This document shows positions 33,196-42,087 of a stretch of DNA of 64,000 nt, one piece after another. The position numbers were made by a program, and so were the translations under genes. The notes under the pieces are model-generated. The model ran no database searches. It saw only the letters and a program-made list of their open reading frames with translations, and was not told the DNA's origin. The stretch is from Enterobacter sp. Ag1. Lineage in GTDB: Bacteria; Pseudomonadota; Gammaproteobacteria; Enterobacterales; Enterobacteriaceae. The stretch spans positions 220,928 to 284,927 of the forward strand of contig AKXM01000016.1 of NCBI GenBank assembly GCA_000277545.1, written 5' to 3'. Within the stretch, counting starts at the first letter, position 1. Each line of letters starts with the position of its first letter.

Positions 33196-34248
33196 TCAAG
33201 CAGTACCACTTTCTCTTGGTGGCTCTTTATCTATTATTAAATTGTACTGGCCCCTGACAACAACCCCATTTTCTTTAACTTCAAGATAGCTAATCCTGAA
33301 TGACTCTCCGGTGACAACCGCTGAGGCGAGACGATCCATCTCACCAGGCCGAGTCATGTCTTCTGCAACTTTCATATTGAATGTGTCACCAGTGCTCTGC
33401 CTGGTAACTAACATATTAAAGTCCGTAGTGTTCCCTATTCGCTGAAGACCCTGAATGTAAAAATTGTCAATTGCCTCCCAGCTATCACGCTTTACTGATT
33501 GCCTGTTTTTAAAGTCTAGTAATTGCGCACCGGTATAGCTCTGCCCACCAACAAAAGCAGCATCTGCATCGTTCGCTACGGACTTAAGAACAGAAACCTT
33601 CGCAGTATCACCATAGCCTTCAATTTCTTTACTTCTAGACGACTCACCATTTGCTTTCAGTTCTGCGCCCAATTTAAACGCATCTTTCATCCCAGTAACT
33701 ACCAACTCAGTGTTTTGCCGATTAGCCTCAAGAAGATTGACATTGGCTGCTGCCTCATTCTCTTTATCCTTTCCCTTCCTGTGGAGGTAGTAGCACCCGC
33801 CAAGAGTTAAGGCGGATATCAACGCCAATAAAACAACCATTTTCTCTGTGCCGCTCATGCCTGTCATAGACTCCTGGAGAACATTAAGAGCATTGTTGGC
33901 TGTGCATGACCAGTCGGTGCATGACTCTGTTGATCCCTTTGATATCTGGAAAACAACATCTAACGACTTCTTATCATCATTGGTGAGTTTTTGAAGATTG
34001 GGCACCCCATACTTTGCCATAGCATAAGCTCTTTGCAATGATTCATTCATTGCTGCCAAGCCGCATATCATTGAACCAGTAAGCGATGAGTTAAACTTTT
34101 CACCATTCACTTTAATAAATAATTGGGGCCAACCATCGAACTCAACCTCAATGCCATCGGAAAATATATCCTCTTCTTTTTCCAAATGTCTCGACATCAT
34201 AGCCCAGAAGTCTTCTGCTGATTTTATTACAAGCTTTTCCTGCTCCAT
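33196..34248 (-). CDS. Membrane-anchored protein of unknown function
   Basis: A 350-residue protein. Residues 1-135 are a soluble domain (FDGWPQLFIKVNGEKFNSSLTGSMICGLAAMNESLQRAYAMAKYG) with a helix bundle, and a single membrane helix lies near residues 137-157 (MVVLLALISALTLGGCYYL). A 40-residue coiled coil follows, and residues about 205-345 form a beta-rich second domain (MLVTRQSTGDTFNMKVAEDM...ISYLEVKENGVVVRGQYNLI). I know no family. ATG 34248 has AAGG eight bases upstream. The two-domain transmembrane layout and single-gene cassette fit a phage-exclusion sensor, but that is inference. Confidence 0.68.
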   Translation of the reverse strand: MEQEKLVIKSAEDFWAMMSRHLEKEEDIFSDGIEVEFDGWPQLFIKVNGEKFNSSLTGSMICGLAAMNESLQRAYAMAKYGVPNLQKLTNDDKKSLDVVFQISKGSTESCTDWSCTANNALNVLQESMTGMSGTEKMVVLLALISALTLGGCYYLHRKGKDKENEAAANVNLLEANRQNTELVVTGMKDAFKLGAELKANGESSRSKEIEGYGDTAKVSVLKSVANDADAAFVGGQSYTGAQLLDFKNRQSVKRDSWEAIDNFYIQGLQRIGNTTDFNMLVTRQSTGDTFNMKVAEDMTRPGEMDRLASAVVTGESFRISYLEVKENGVVVRGQYNLIIDKEPPRESGTA

Positions 34249-34362
34249 GCGCATTACCTTGAAAAATATAAATTATTGATAATGTATATCCTTACATATA
34301 TTCGGTAAATCCTGTGATTAAATACACATGTTGTAATATACAGCAAAATCTCAACATAACAT

Positions 34363-35037
34363 TCAACCAAGCTTATCCAGCTTCCGCTGCTTCTTCGCGA
34401 AATAGTCATCAACAACGGTGTTGTACTCTTCTTTCGTGAAGCCCTTCTGCTCGGGATATTTGGTGTTGAGCAGCAACTGGAAATCGGTCATGGTCAACTT
34501 CATCGCTTCATCTTTCGAGATGCCGAAGTGTGAGCGGGCGGCGTTGATGTATTCGATAGCGTGAAATTCTCTCGTCATCTGGCCTGATTCGTTGCGCTGC
34601 AGCTTGCGAACTTTCGCCTTTCCAATAATGCCGTGGGTGATAAGCGAGCTGGATATCATCACCATCTCTTCATAAGACATCGCTCCTGGCATCCAGATTA
34701 GCTCACCTGTACGACTGCGGCTCGGCACCATTGCGCCGGTCAGCGGCGAACAATCTTCTTCACAACACGCCTGCAGGATGTTAATCGCTGCCCCAATAGC
34801 CTTATCGGCAAACCCTGGCTTACTGACGTGCTCCATTAGCCACGCCGGAACGCCCCCGTAAGCCTCATAGGCGCGAGCAAACAGCGGTGACACTGCGTCA
34901 TGGTTTAAGTCGTAAAAGGCCTGCACAATCTCTGCTGGCGAGCCTATGCGCGTCATTGCAGCGAATGATGGGCGAAAGAAGTATTCGCGGCGGCCAGCGC
35001 CGATAAGGCACTCGCCAATTTCAGTTAAAGGTGTCAT
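34363..35037 (-). CDS. Tail protein in the chaperone position (DUF6246-like)
   Basis: A 224-residue soluble helical protein (MTPLTEIGECLIGAGRREYFFRPSFAAMTRIGSPAEIVQAFYDL...DDYFAKKQRKLDKLG). It lies between the major tail protein and the tape measure, where lambda has the G/GT chaperone, and similar proteins in this phage group are annotated as DUF6246 from memory. I see no frameshift site. GGGGGAG precedes the ATG. Confidence 0.7.
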   Translation of the reverse strand: MTPLTEIGECLIGAGRREYFFRPSFAAMTRIGSPAEIVQAFYDLNHDAVSPLFARAYEAYGGVPAWLMEHVSKPGFADKAIGAAINILQACCEEDCSPLTGAMVPSRSRTGELIWMPGAMSYEEMVMISSSLITHGIIGKAKVRKLQRNESGQMTREFHAIEYINAARSHFGISKDEAMKLTMTDFQLLLNTKYPEQKGFTKEEYNTVVDDYFAKKQRKLDKLG

Positions 35038-35086
35038 TGCTCCCCCATAATCAATATCGAGGGCCCACAGGAACCCTCTGTATTAA

Positions 35087-35827
35087 TTACGCAGTCACGG
35101 TGATAGCTGCAGTATCGGTCTTGGCACCGTCCGCAGTAGTCGCAGTGATGGTCACGGTGCCTGCGGCTACGCCAGTCACCAGGCCGGTATCGCTCACCGT
35201 TGCTTTGGTGGCATCGGAAGATGACCAAGTGACAGCTTTATTGGTGGCATTTGTCGGGGCGATGTTGGCAGCCAACTGGCGAGTTGCGCCTACAGCGATG
35301 GATGCAGTTTTCGGCGCTACGGTGACGCCGATTACCGGAACATCATCAACAACGTCTGTCACCTGCACGGTAGAACCATCAGCCACTTTGAACTCAGTAG
35401 ACAGAGTAACGATGTCATCGGTGCCGCCGTCATTGCTGAGCGCGGTGATAACCATGTAACCCTGAATCTGAATCTGGCCGAAAGTCATACGCACCCAAAG
35501 CGTAGGCTGGCGGCCTGCAGTTGCCTCTGCGACGTAATACTTGATGAATTTATACACCCCGTACTGATCGGAACGGTCGTTTACACGCACCTCACCCTCG
35601 AAGGAGAGAGTCAGATCGTTAGAAGTGACGATGTTCTCAACCCATCCTTTGGTGTCATCAGCGGATGAGGTGGTTGTGTTCGGTGACATATCGAACGTTT
35701 TTGATGTGCCAGGCATTAGCAGCTTGAAATCTGCCTCCGTAGGCACCGCATCGGCGCAGCCGTCAGCCACTTCAAGAATGACGGCGCGGCCAAAGAGTTT
35801 TGTGTTATCGGTCTGACAAATTGCCAT
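35087..35827 (-). CDS. V: Major tail protein with Ig-like domain
   Basis: A 246-residue protein. Residues 1-160 are the tail-tube fold (MAICQTDNTKLFGRAVILEVADGC...WVRMTFGQIQIQGYMVITALS). Residues about 165-246 form a bacterial Ig-like (Big_2) domain (VTVAPKTASIAVGATRQLAANIAP...VTWSSSDATKATVS). As in lambda gpV, the Ig domain is expected on the tube surface. Confidence 0.9.
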   Translation of the reverse strand: MAICQTDNTKLFGRAVILEVADGCADAVPTEADFKLLMPGTSKTFDMSPNTTTSSADDTKGWVENIVTSNDLTLSFEGEVRVNDRSDQYGVYKFIKYYVAEATAGRQPTLWVRMTFGQIQIQGYMVITALSNDGGTDDIVTLSTEFKVADGSTVQVTDVVDDVPVIGVTVAPKTASIAVGATRQLAANIAPTNATNKAVTWSSSDATKATVSDTGLVTGVAAGTVTITATTADGAKTDTAAITVTA

Positions 35828-35850
35828 GTCTTAGGCCTCTTATGAGCATA

Positions 35851-35873
35851 AAAAAAGGCCGCACATCGCGACC
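35851..35873 (-). terminator. Possible hairpin before the major tail gene
   Basis: An imperfect GGTCGC/GCGGCC stem with seven T on the minus strand, between the tail terminator gene and the major tail gene. It may tune expression rather than end transcription. Confidence 0.45.
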
Positions 35874-35892
35874 TGGTTGATTTGGTGTTTGG

Positions 35893-36294
35893 TTAATCGC
35901 TGCCGTAGAGACAGGCGAACATGAGGCGGTAAACGAGCCGCCCCTCAGTAGAGAGAACTGGCGCGGGAATGCCGCCGAGGTTTGTTATCTGGCCGAGGCA
36001 TTTGCTGACCAATGGATTTTGCTTCACGAACTCGATGATGCGGTTAACAGCGTCGTCTGCCTTCTGGTGCTCGGTCACGCCTTTAGCGGAAATGATATCC
36101 ACCATGACGTAATGATCGCCGCCAATATCCTTGTCGATATTTGAGCCGCCAGAAGGACGGAACACGATGTAGCTTTTAGCCAGGCGCTTATCGTTGGGGT
36201 CGTCAGTCCAGACCAGCAACTGAATATTGAGCCCATCAGTTAGGCCACTCTCAAAAAAGACGTCCCGCACCCGCTTGTACATTGCAGGGGTCAT
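35893..36294 (-). CDS. Tail terminator-like protein
   Basis: A 133-residue protein (MTPAMYKRVRDVFFESGLTDGLNIQLLVWTDDPNDKRLAKSYIVFRPSGGSNIDKDIGGDHYVMVDIIS...) with the length and beta-alpha pattern of lambda gpU-type tail terminators. Its ATG overlaps the stop of the next gene upstream as ATGA. Confidence 0.78.
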   Translation of the reverse strand: MTPAMYKRVRDVFFESGLTDGLNIQLLVWTDDPNDKRLAKSYIVFRPSGGSNIDKDIGGDHYVMVDIISAKGVTEHQKADDAVNRIIEFVKQNPLVSKCLGQITNLGGIPAPVLSTEGRLVYRLMFACLYGSD

Positions 36295-36659
36295 AGACTC
36301 AGCTCCTTTTTCACCACAGCCGCAATCTGCTCTCTCATGTCATCAAACCCTTTTGTGAGGAACTCTTTCTTTGCGGTTGTGCGTGTGAAGTTTTGCCTGA
36401 TATCCGGATCGTGAACGTAAACTGCGTAATTAGCTGAGTAACCTACTCTCCCTGTGATTCTTGTTCCACTCATGAATACGTCACGATACTGTGAGTTGAT
36501 TAGGTTTGATGTGTCTATCGGCGTGTAAACCGCTGCCTGAGCGCCGCCAAGAAGAAGTGCGGAATGAATCGCCCTGAGGGCTTTTCGGCTGACAATGTTA
36601 TCGACTACAGCATCAAGTCTTGCTTGTGCAGCGCTCACTCCTTTCACCTTAACGCCCAT
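36291..36659 (-). CDS. Head-tail joining protein, HK97 gp10-like
   Basis: A 122-residue basic protein: AAQARLDAVVDNIVSRKALRAIHSALLLGGAQAAVYTPIDTSNLINSQYRDV fits the gp10-like neck/tail completion family. Overlaps the tail terminator start by four bases. Confidence 0.78.
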   Translation of the reverse strand: MGVKVKGVSAAQARLDAVVDNIVSRKALRAIHSALLLGGAQAAVYTPIDTSNLINSQYRDVFMSGTRITGRVGYSANYAVYVHDPDIRQNFTRTTAKKEFLTKGFDDMREQIAAVVKKELSL

Positions 36660-36660
36660 A

Positions 36661-37017
36661 TCAAGCTCCGGTAATTAAGGCGAAGTCATCTGCCTGTCGA
36701 TAGAATGAGTCGGCATATCTGAGAACGGTCATCACCTCATCGGCTCCGGCCTCAATCGGATCAGGCTCCATGGACTCGCCAATAAGAACATAATCACCGC
36801 GCTTAGCTTCGGAAAACTCCGTCCAAAAAGTGTTTTTTGCCGTGATTTCCGTGCCAATATCACCTACTTTTGCAGATAACCCCCCCTGATACTCACACAT
36901 GAATATCTCGGGCTCAGACCATCCTAAAGGGTCGCCGTTTTCAGCAAAGCCCAGGTTTCTCCAGATAGTGCATTTCGCCGTGTAGTTCCAGCGAGCTGTC
37001 TTGCTCAATATCGCCAC
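36661..37017 (-). CDS. Head-tail stopper-like protein
   Basis: A 118-residue protein starting at GTG (AILSKTARWNYTAKCTIWRNLGFAENGDPLGWSEPEIFMCEYQGG). The W..YTAKCTIW...G....G.W..P small beta-barrel pattern is that of phage stopper/neck proteins. Confidence 0.72.
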   Translation of the reverse strand: MAILSKTARWNYTAKCTIWRNLGFAENGDPLGWSEPEIFMCEYQGGLSAKVGDIGTEITAKNTFWTEFSEAKRGDYVLIGESMEPDPIEAGADEVMTVLRYADSFYRQADDFALITGA

Positions 37018-37178
37018 CTTACAACCTGAGTTCCGGTCGCCCGTATGCGTTCGCAGTTAATAAACCACTCACCGCTACTTTTGATGTATGCGGTAGTTTG
37101 TCGCCCGGAATCAGTTTTAACCCACACCCTGACAAACGGATCTGGGATTCTTTCTGAGGCGTCAATCCACACCGTCAC
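37005..37178 (-). CDS. 57-residue protein in the head-tail cluster
   Basis: Starts at GTG 37178, overlapping the upstream stop as GTGA, and ends 13 bases inside the next gene. It reads VTVWIDASERIPDPFVRVWV, then KTDSGRQTTAYIKSSGEWFI and ...TGTQVVRWRY. The W..ASER.PD....VWV pattern resembles DUF551-type small proteins. Tight overlaps on both sides support that it is translated. Confidence 0.7.
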   Translation of the reverse strand: MTVWIDASERIPDPFVRVWVKTDSGRQTTAYIKSSGEWFINCERIRATGTQVVRWRY

Positions 37179-37552
37179 CCCCTGTTCACCTTGAACTGAA
37201 GCACGCCGCCACCGCTATCAATCGGCAATGACGATGTGCACCCTGATGTGTCCAGCTTCGCCAGTGATGAATAGAGCGAGGCTTTACCGTCATCGAAATA
37301 CTTAAACGACTGAGAAGCCCCGGAAGGTGATGATTGAGATGAAACCTTTCTGACATCGGACGAGGCAAGCATTAGTACGACTGCGTAGACCTTTATCAAT
37401 AACTGGTCACAGTCGTCATAGCCCGCCCCGTCCAGACAGGCGTCAATTTTATTCACCTTGCACAAGTAGGCATCAATGATGAAACCAGCCGCCTCATAGC
37501 CCAGCGCAGACAACTGCTCATTAACCTGCGCCGCTGTTATCTGCACTGCCAT
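37175..37552 (-). CDS. Head-tail connector protein
   Basis: A 125-residue helical protein (MAVQITAAQVNEQLSALGYEAAGFIIDAYLCKVNKIDACLDGAGYDDCDQLLIKVYAVVLMLASS), the usual adaptor that follows the capsid gene. Located two bases from the capsid stop. Confidence 0.75.
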   Translation of the reverse strand: MAVQITAAQVNEQLSALGYEAAGFIIDAYLCKVNKIDACLDGAGYDDCDQLLIKVYAVVLMLASSDVRKVSSQSSPSGASQSFKYFDDGKASLYSSLAKLDTSGCTSSLPIDSGGGVLQFKVNRG

Positions 37553-37554
37553 GA

Positions 37555-38508
37555 TTACGCCCCTTTCTTGCCGAAGGTTGTCAGGACGCCAGCGGTATCC
37601 TTGATGCTGGTAGCAATCTGCTTCCAGTTGGCCGCCGCGGCAATCTGCACGTTAGTCGGAGATTTGATGCTATCTTTCGACCACTGATAACCACGGATGC
37701 CCAGGGTAAAATCATACTCGCCTTGCATCAGGGCTTTGATGTTCTCCTGCCCCAGCACATCCTGCGCTTTCATGATCAGCGGCGTGGTGCTAACGGCAGC
37801 AGCGCCGACAGTCAGGCCGAGAACGTGCTGAAGGTCACCATCAGCAAGCGCCGGGATGTCAGACACAACAAACCGGCGACCCATGCCGTCCTGCATGATT
37901 GATACGTTGCCAATCTGGAACAGACGGTTTGCGTTGCTCAGCGTTTCATCAATGAAATCATTGAACGTTGCGCCATCCATCAGCCACGCCACCAAGCGGG
38001 AGTAGGCATCACCAAACGGGCGAGCGCCCTTGTTCAGGCCGCGCAGGGATGGTGCTACACCTGCCGCACTGGACTGGTCAGTCACCGCTTCGGCACTGGT
38101 TGAGATGGCCGCTTTAAGCGCTGAGCCAGTGGTATTCAGATAGTCCTGAATCATTGCCTCTGCTGCCTGGACGGAAACTACCACTGATGCTTCGTTCACG
38201 TCCTTGCCCAGACGTTTCATCATGGTTGGCGTGACGGAGATTGGTCCGATACGACCGTCAATTTTTACCATGCGGTCGAGCAGCTGCCCCATTTCCTGCG
38301 GGGTCAGATTGCCGGAGCCGTAAGCGTTACGGCGCTGAGCCAGGCCGCCGAGAAGCTGCCATGAGGTTTGCTCGACGTAATCACCAATGTGATCGCCGCC
38401 ACCGAGAACCAAAGCGCCGCCAGATGCTGCGTTAAACTCTTGTACTGCCTGCGCCACCAGTTCGGTTGCTGCTGTAGATACTTGCTGCTGAAAAACATAT
38501 AAGGACAT
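37555..38508 (-). CDS. Major capsid protein
   Basis: A 317-residue protein (MSLYVFQQQVSTAATELVAQAVQEFNAASGGALVLGG..., DYVEQTSWQLLGGLAQRRNAYG, then GPISVTPTMMKRLGKDV). The length, the position after a scaffold gene and the tail of alternating beta strands (YDFTLGIRGYQWSKD) fit the ES18/phi80-type HK97-fold capsid. Confidence 0.85.
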   Translation of the reverse strand: MSLYVFQQQVSTAATELVAQAVQEFNAASGGALVLGGGDHIGDYVEQTSWQLLGGLAQRRNAYGSGNLTPQEMGQLLDRMVKIDGRIGPISVTPTMMKRLGKDVNEASVVVSVQAAEAMIQDYLNTTGSALKAAISTSAEAVTDQSSAAGVAPSLRGLNKGARPFGDAYSRLVAWLMDGATFNDFIDETLSNANRLFQIGNVSIMQDGMGRRFVVSDIPALADGDLQHVLGLTVGAAAVSTTPLIMKAQDVLGQENIKALMQGEYDFTLGIRGYQWSKDSIKSPTNVQIAAAANWKQIATSIKDTAGVLTTFGKKGA

Positions 38509-38511
38509 GTG

Positions 38512-39192
38512 TTACTCCTGAGTCTTTGCGATAATGTCACGCGCCCGCGCATAGAGCGGGTTAGTGTCAGTTTTAGGTTTGAATCCATCGCCTCCGGCAC
38601 CAGGATTTTTATCTTCGGCACCCCCGGTGCCACTTGCTTTTGAGCTGATAATTACCGGCGCAAACAGCTTGTTGGAGCGAAACTCTTTCGATAAATCTTC
38701 AAGGCTTGAAGCCGATGGCTTGCCAGACAGGTCAAGAACTCGCGTTTTGCCTTCCTCAACAGCCAGGCGTGATTTAATGTGCGGAAGGATTAGTGCTGCG
38801 TTATCGCCAGCAAGGTCTGCCGCCAGACGCTGAGCTTCGTTATCAACCAGCAGGGTATGTAGACGGCTATCACGCTCCTGAACCTGAGCCATTAGCTCAG
38901 CCTCTCGCGCAGACAGCTTCTCGCCCCAGCTTTTCTCCAGCGCTTCGATATCGCCGTTTTTACGGGCTTGCTCTTCCGCTGCTTTCTTTGCCGCCTCTTC
39001 CGCTGCCCGGCGTTTTTCCTGCTCGGATTTCTTTTCGCCAAGCAACTCGTCAACTTTTTTGCTCAGGCCGCTAACATCCGGCAGCCCTTCAATCGCCAGT
39101 TGATATCCCTCGCCAGATTCGGCATACATTGCCTTCTGAGCATCATCCAGCGCGTCAAATTCTTCTTTGGTGACTTTAAATTTAATGGTCAT
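38512..39192 (-). CDS. Scaffold protein
   Basis: A 226-residue acidic protein with an uninterrupted alanine/glutamate/lysine coiled coil (about residues 45-110, KKSEQEKRRAAEEAAKKAAEEQ) and a flexible glycine-rich C-terminal part (GTGGAEDKNPGAGGDGF). It ends four bases before the capsid gene. It drives procapsid assembly and is later removed. Confidence 0.88.
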   Translation of the reverse strand: MTIKFKVTKEEFDALDDAQKAMYAESGEGYQLAIEGLPDVSGLSKKVDELLGEKKSEQEKRRAAEEAAKKAAEEQARKNGDIEALEKSWGEKLSAREAELMAQVQERDSRLHTLLVDNEAQRLAADLAGDNAALILPHIKSRLAVEEGKTRVLDLSGKPSASSLEDLSKEFRSNKLFAPVIISSKASGTGGAEDKNPGAGGDGFKPKTDTNPLYARARDIIAKTQE

Positions 39193-39236
39193 CTATAACC
39201 TCGGGTTAGATGTTGCGATCTCAGATCGCAGGCAAT

Positions 39237-39262
39237 AAAAAACCCCGCGCTATGGCGGGGTC
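39237..39262 (-). terminator. Terminator of the 39293 moron
   Basis: CCCCGC, CATAGC, GCGGGG and six T on the minus strand, between the small gene at 39293 and the scaffold gene. Late transcription must pass it, presumably with Q. Confidence 0.85.
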
Positions 39263-39292
39263 AGAGTTAAATACTACAAATGCTTGATTAAT

Positions 39293-39550
39293 TTATGGGT
39301 GCTTGATGGTTATCGTCACTATACCTTTGCCACCTGTTATCAGGCTTTTATCGTATCTGAGTTCATACCATCCTTTTTCCACGCCACGCTCTAATAGATT
39401 TTCAATCCCGTGTTCTTGCAGGGAAAGATATTTATCAAGGCCGCATTTCTTTTTGAGAAAAGGTATAAGCTTTTCAAGATCCACCGTATCGCTATTAGAT
39501 GAACCCAGAATAATTTCATGCAGAAGGTTTTCTGCGTCTACCAGCTTCAT
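39293..39550 (-). CDS. Unknown 85-residue moron in the head cluster
   Basis: MKLVDAENLLHEIILGSSNSDTVDLEKLIPFLKKKCGLDKYLSLQEHGIENLLERG...: a small soluble helical protein followed by a beta hairpin. Not part of the conserved head order and followed by its own terminator. No family recognised. Confidence 0.6.
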   Translation of the reverse strand: MKLVDAENLLHEIILGSSNSDTVDLEKLIPFLKKKCGLDKYLSLQEHGIENLLERGVEKGWYELRYDKSLITGGKGIVTITIKHP

Positions 39551-39593
39551 AATGGCCCCATGGTTATCCCTATTGCCGCCAAAAATAACACAA

Positions 39594-40649
39594 TTAATTT
39601 AACCCCGCTCGCTCGAAGGCATCAGGCGCAGCCTTTTTCATGTCTTCGAGAGTCATGGGCTTAAAGTTTTTGTGCAGCTGTAGCTTTGCGAACTGATCAG
39701 GCGTTAACCCGCCATCACGGAATAACTTTCCGCGAGTGGGGCCAAGAATGATGTCCTGCCGTTTTACTGACTGACGCTCAAGCCACTGGTAATACGTTTC
39801 CTCGCCATAGACAGAATCACCAGGCGCATCCTGTTTCAGCATTGAACGAAAGCGCTTATTGATAACTGGTAGCATTCTTGAGCGGCACCGGATATGTAGC
39901 GGCGGTCGCGGCCCCTTACCCACAGGGTAGGTCGTTCCATCCAGAGAGCGGCAGAGGGTGGAGGTCTTGTTGTCCAGTATCGCAGCAAATTCCTCTTCAT
40001 CCACGATATCCGGATTTTCCATGTAGAACTCTACCGCTGACATGCTGTGAGCATGTTGTAGTGCTGTTCGTGATATGGCGTCATAATCGAGAACAATCTT
40101 ACTGACTACAGCATAAGCCCCAGCATCAGAATGAGAGCCATTGATGGATTGCTGCAAGTCGCTTACCGTGCCGTTGTCAGAGAATGTCCTTACAACCTCA
40201 TTCGTTACTTGAGTTGATGCCATCACTCCCCACGCCTCAATAAACTCAGGAAGGTATAACGGGCCATTCCAGTTTTTAAGCGACATGGGACTATTGCGCA
40301 TGGACTTGCGTAACGCATCCTCACCAGCCTTTTTTACCACCTCATCGCCAAACACCTGGACGAAGCTCAAATACTCAAGCTCAGCCATTTGCAGTGATGT
40401 TTTATCAGCAGCGTCCAGCAATAGAGATGCGTGATTATCCAGCACAGGCTTCAGCTCACGCTTAAGCGCCTTCGCTATCATTTCGGCACGGCTCTTTGAT
40501 GATATTGAGCCAGAAAAATCAGCAAGCGCCAGAGCAACAGCGCGACGAATCTCTATGCCTATATCCCGGCTTCCCGCAGACTGTCCAGCCTTTAGCCTCT
40601 CAAGCATCGACTGGACCATGACGGCGTTATCAAAAACAGAGTCATTCAT
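39594..40649 (-). CDS. Minor head / head morphogenesis protein
   Basis: A 351-residue protein. The C-terminal part has DNKTSTLCRSLDGTTYPVGKGPRPPLHIRCRSRMLPV, the signature of the Mu gpF / SPP1 gp7 head morphogenesis family, with conserved Cys, PPLH and CRC. A few copies are expected inside the head, bound to portal. Confidence 0.87.
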   Translation of the reverse strand: MNDSVFDNAVMVQSMLERLKAGQSAGSRDIGIEIRRAVALALADFSGSISSKSRAEMIAKALKRELKPVLDNHASLLLDAADKTSLQMAELEYLSFVQVFGDEVVKKAGEDALRKSMRNSPMSLKNWNGPLYLPEFIEAWGVMASTQVTNEVVRTFSDNGTVSDLQQSINGSHSDAGAYAVVSKIVLDYDAISRTALQHAHSMSAVEFYMENPDIVDEEEFAAILDNKTSTLCRSLDGTTYPVGKGPRPPLHIRCRSRMLPVINKRFRSMLKQDAPGDSVYGEETYYQWLERQSVKRQDIILGPTRGKLFRDGGLTPDQFAKLQLHKNFKPMTLEDMKKAAPDAFERAGLN

Positions 40650-40655
40650 CAGTGA

Positions 40656-42083
40656 TTACTCCGGTTGCCGCCCCTGCTGCACGCTCTCGATAGCAGAGAA
40701 CAAGCCGCCAGACATTTGACTATCCAGCTCATCGAGTACGTCATCAGGATTATCAGATGCAGGAACCAGCCCCATACGCTGCTGATAGCGAATGAAGTCA
40801 ATCTTCCGCATATTGTTACTCTGAACGGCAGACATCAGCGCTGTAATTGCTGCAGAGTCAAGATTGGCTATCTCGTAGCGCTTGTTAAGCTCAACGCTAC
40901 CATCTCCGCTCCCAGAGAATGCGATAGCGAACTTTAACGCCCGGTTGATTGCCTGCTCTACGTTTCCGGCGCACAGGGACAGGATTGAGTTATCCGTCTG
41001 AGCTTCATCCCCGGCTTGCGTTGCAGTCCTGGCAGATGAATTACGTTCTACCAGTTTTGCGCCGAGCATTGCCAGCTGCGACTCTCGCCTTTCTGCCACG
41101 GTAACGATCAGGTTCCTGTCCTCTGGCTGGGCAAACTTTAAGTCTGCACCCTTCGGAAGAGACAACCCGTTACGTGAGCCGACAATGAAGCCGTTGGGCA
41201 GGAAATCTTTCGCCCATTGCTGATCCAGCCCGGTAATTGCCACCATCGGTTGCCCTACGGTGTGAGCCGCTTCAGCAATGTCAGCCTCGGCCTGATAGTG
41301 CTTTATGTTCGTATAGGCAATATCGGCCAATGGCGGCGCGTCAGGCGTGTGGTCATTATTTGACGACCCAATCCATGACCATGGAAGCTCCTTTAGCGGT
41401 GAGCCGGATGAATCCAGTAATTGCTTCAAGTCTCCAGCCTGAACGCCATTGCCTCCGGCATCAGTCCATAACCTGGAGTGTGCCTTGCCATCAATCAGGC
41501 GCAGTTCTATCCAGAAGTTGTTTAACGAGATTTCAAAGTTTTGTGGGTCATCTCTAGGCTCTATGTAGTGGATAACTACCAGTGAGGTCTTACCTTTCGT
41601 TACTCGCCAGTTGATTACCTGCTTTGCCGTGAATAGCCTTAACACTGGCTTGCCTTTGCTGGCCTCCGTCTGCACACCAGTTGATGTGTAGTCAGTAAGA
41701 ACTCCAGCCCGTCCACGCTGTAACGTTTGACTCAGGGCATCACGAATTAACTGGGCTAGAGGCTGGCCCTCTCCGTCCGCATCTGTCACCAGGCCATTAA
41801 TGCCACCAGACAGCTCTATTTTTGGCGCTTTATTGAATGCGATACCAATTAAGCCGAACAGGGTGCGGCCAGTGGCGTTAATGAACGCCGCGCGATTCAG
41901 ATAGTCTTTATATCTCTTCCCGCTGGGATCATCCTTTTCCGGGGTTGTGCTTGGGTCTGGGAGATACGTTGTCTTCTTCTGCTTTACCTTCCGCTCACCA
42001 TCAACACAGTCACCAATCATCACCCATTCGGGCAAAAACTCGGTATATGCCGGGTGGCGATAGTCAATGTTCTGGTCGGTCAT
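40656..42083 (-). CDS. Portal protein (DUF4055 type)
   Basis: A 475-residue protein, MTDQNIDYRHPAYTEFLPEWVMIGDCVDGERKVKQKKTTYLPDPS..., RTLFGLIGIAFNKAPKIEL, FEISLNNFWIELRLIDG. The W...RD...GE..V......YLP opening and length match the DUF4055 portal family. It forms the dodecameric DNA channel and binds terminase. Confidence 0.88.
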   Translation of the reverse strand: MTDQNIDYRHPAYTEFLPEWVMIGDCVDGERKVKQKKTTYLPDPSTTPEKDDPSGKRYKDYLNRAAFINATGRTLFGLIGIAFNKAPKIELSGGINGLVTDADGEGQPLAQLIRDALSQTLQRGRAGVLTDYTSTGVQTEASKGKPVLRLFTAKQVINWRVTKGKTSLVVIHYIEPRDDPQNFEISLNNFWIELRLIDGKAHSRLWTDAGGNGVQAGDLKQLLDSSGSPLKELPWSWIGSSNNDHTPDAPPLADIAYTNIKHYQAEADIAEAAHTVGQPMVAITGLDQQWAKDFLPNGFIVGSRNGLSLPKGADLKFAQPEDRNLIVTVAERRESQLAMLGAKLVERNSSARTATQAGDEAQTDNSILSLCAGNVEQAINRALKFAIAFSGSGDGSVELNKRYEIANLDSAAITALMSAVQSNNMRKIDFIRYQQRMGLVPASDNPDDVLDELDSQMSGGLFSAIESVQQGRQPE

Positions 42084-42087
42084 GTGA

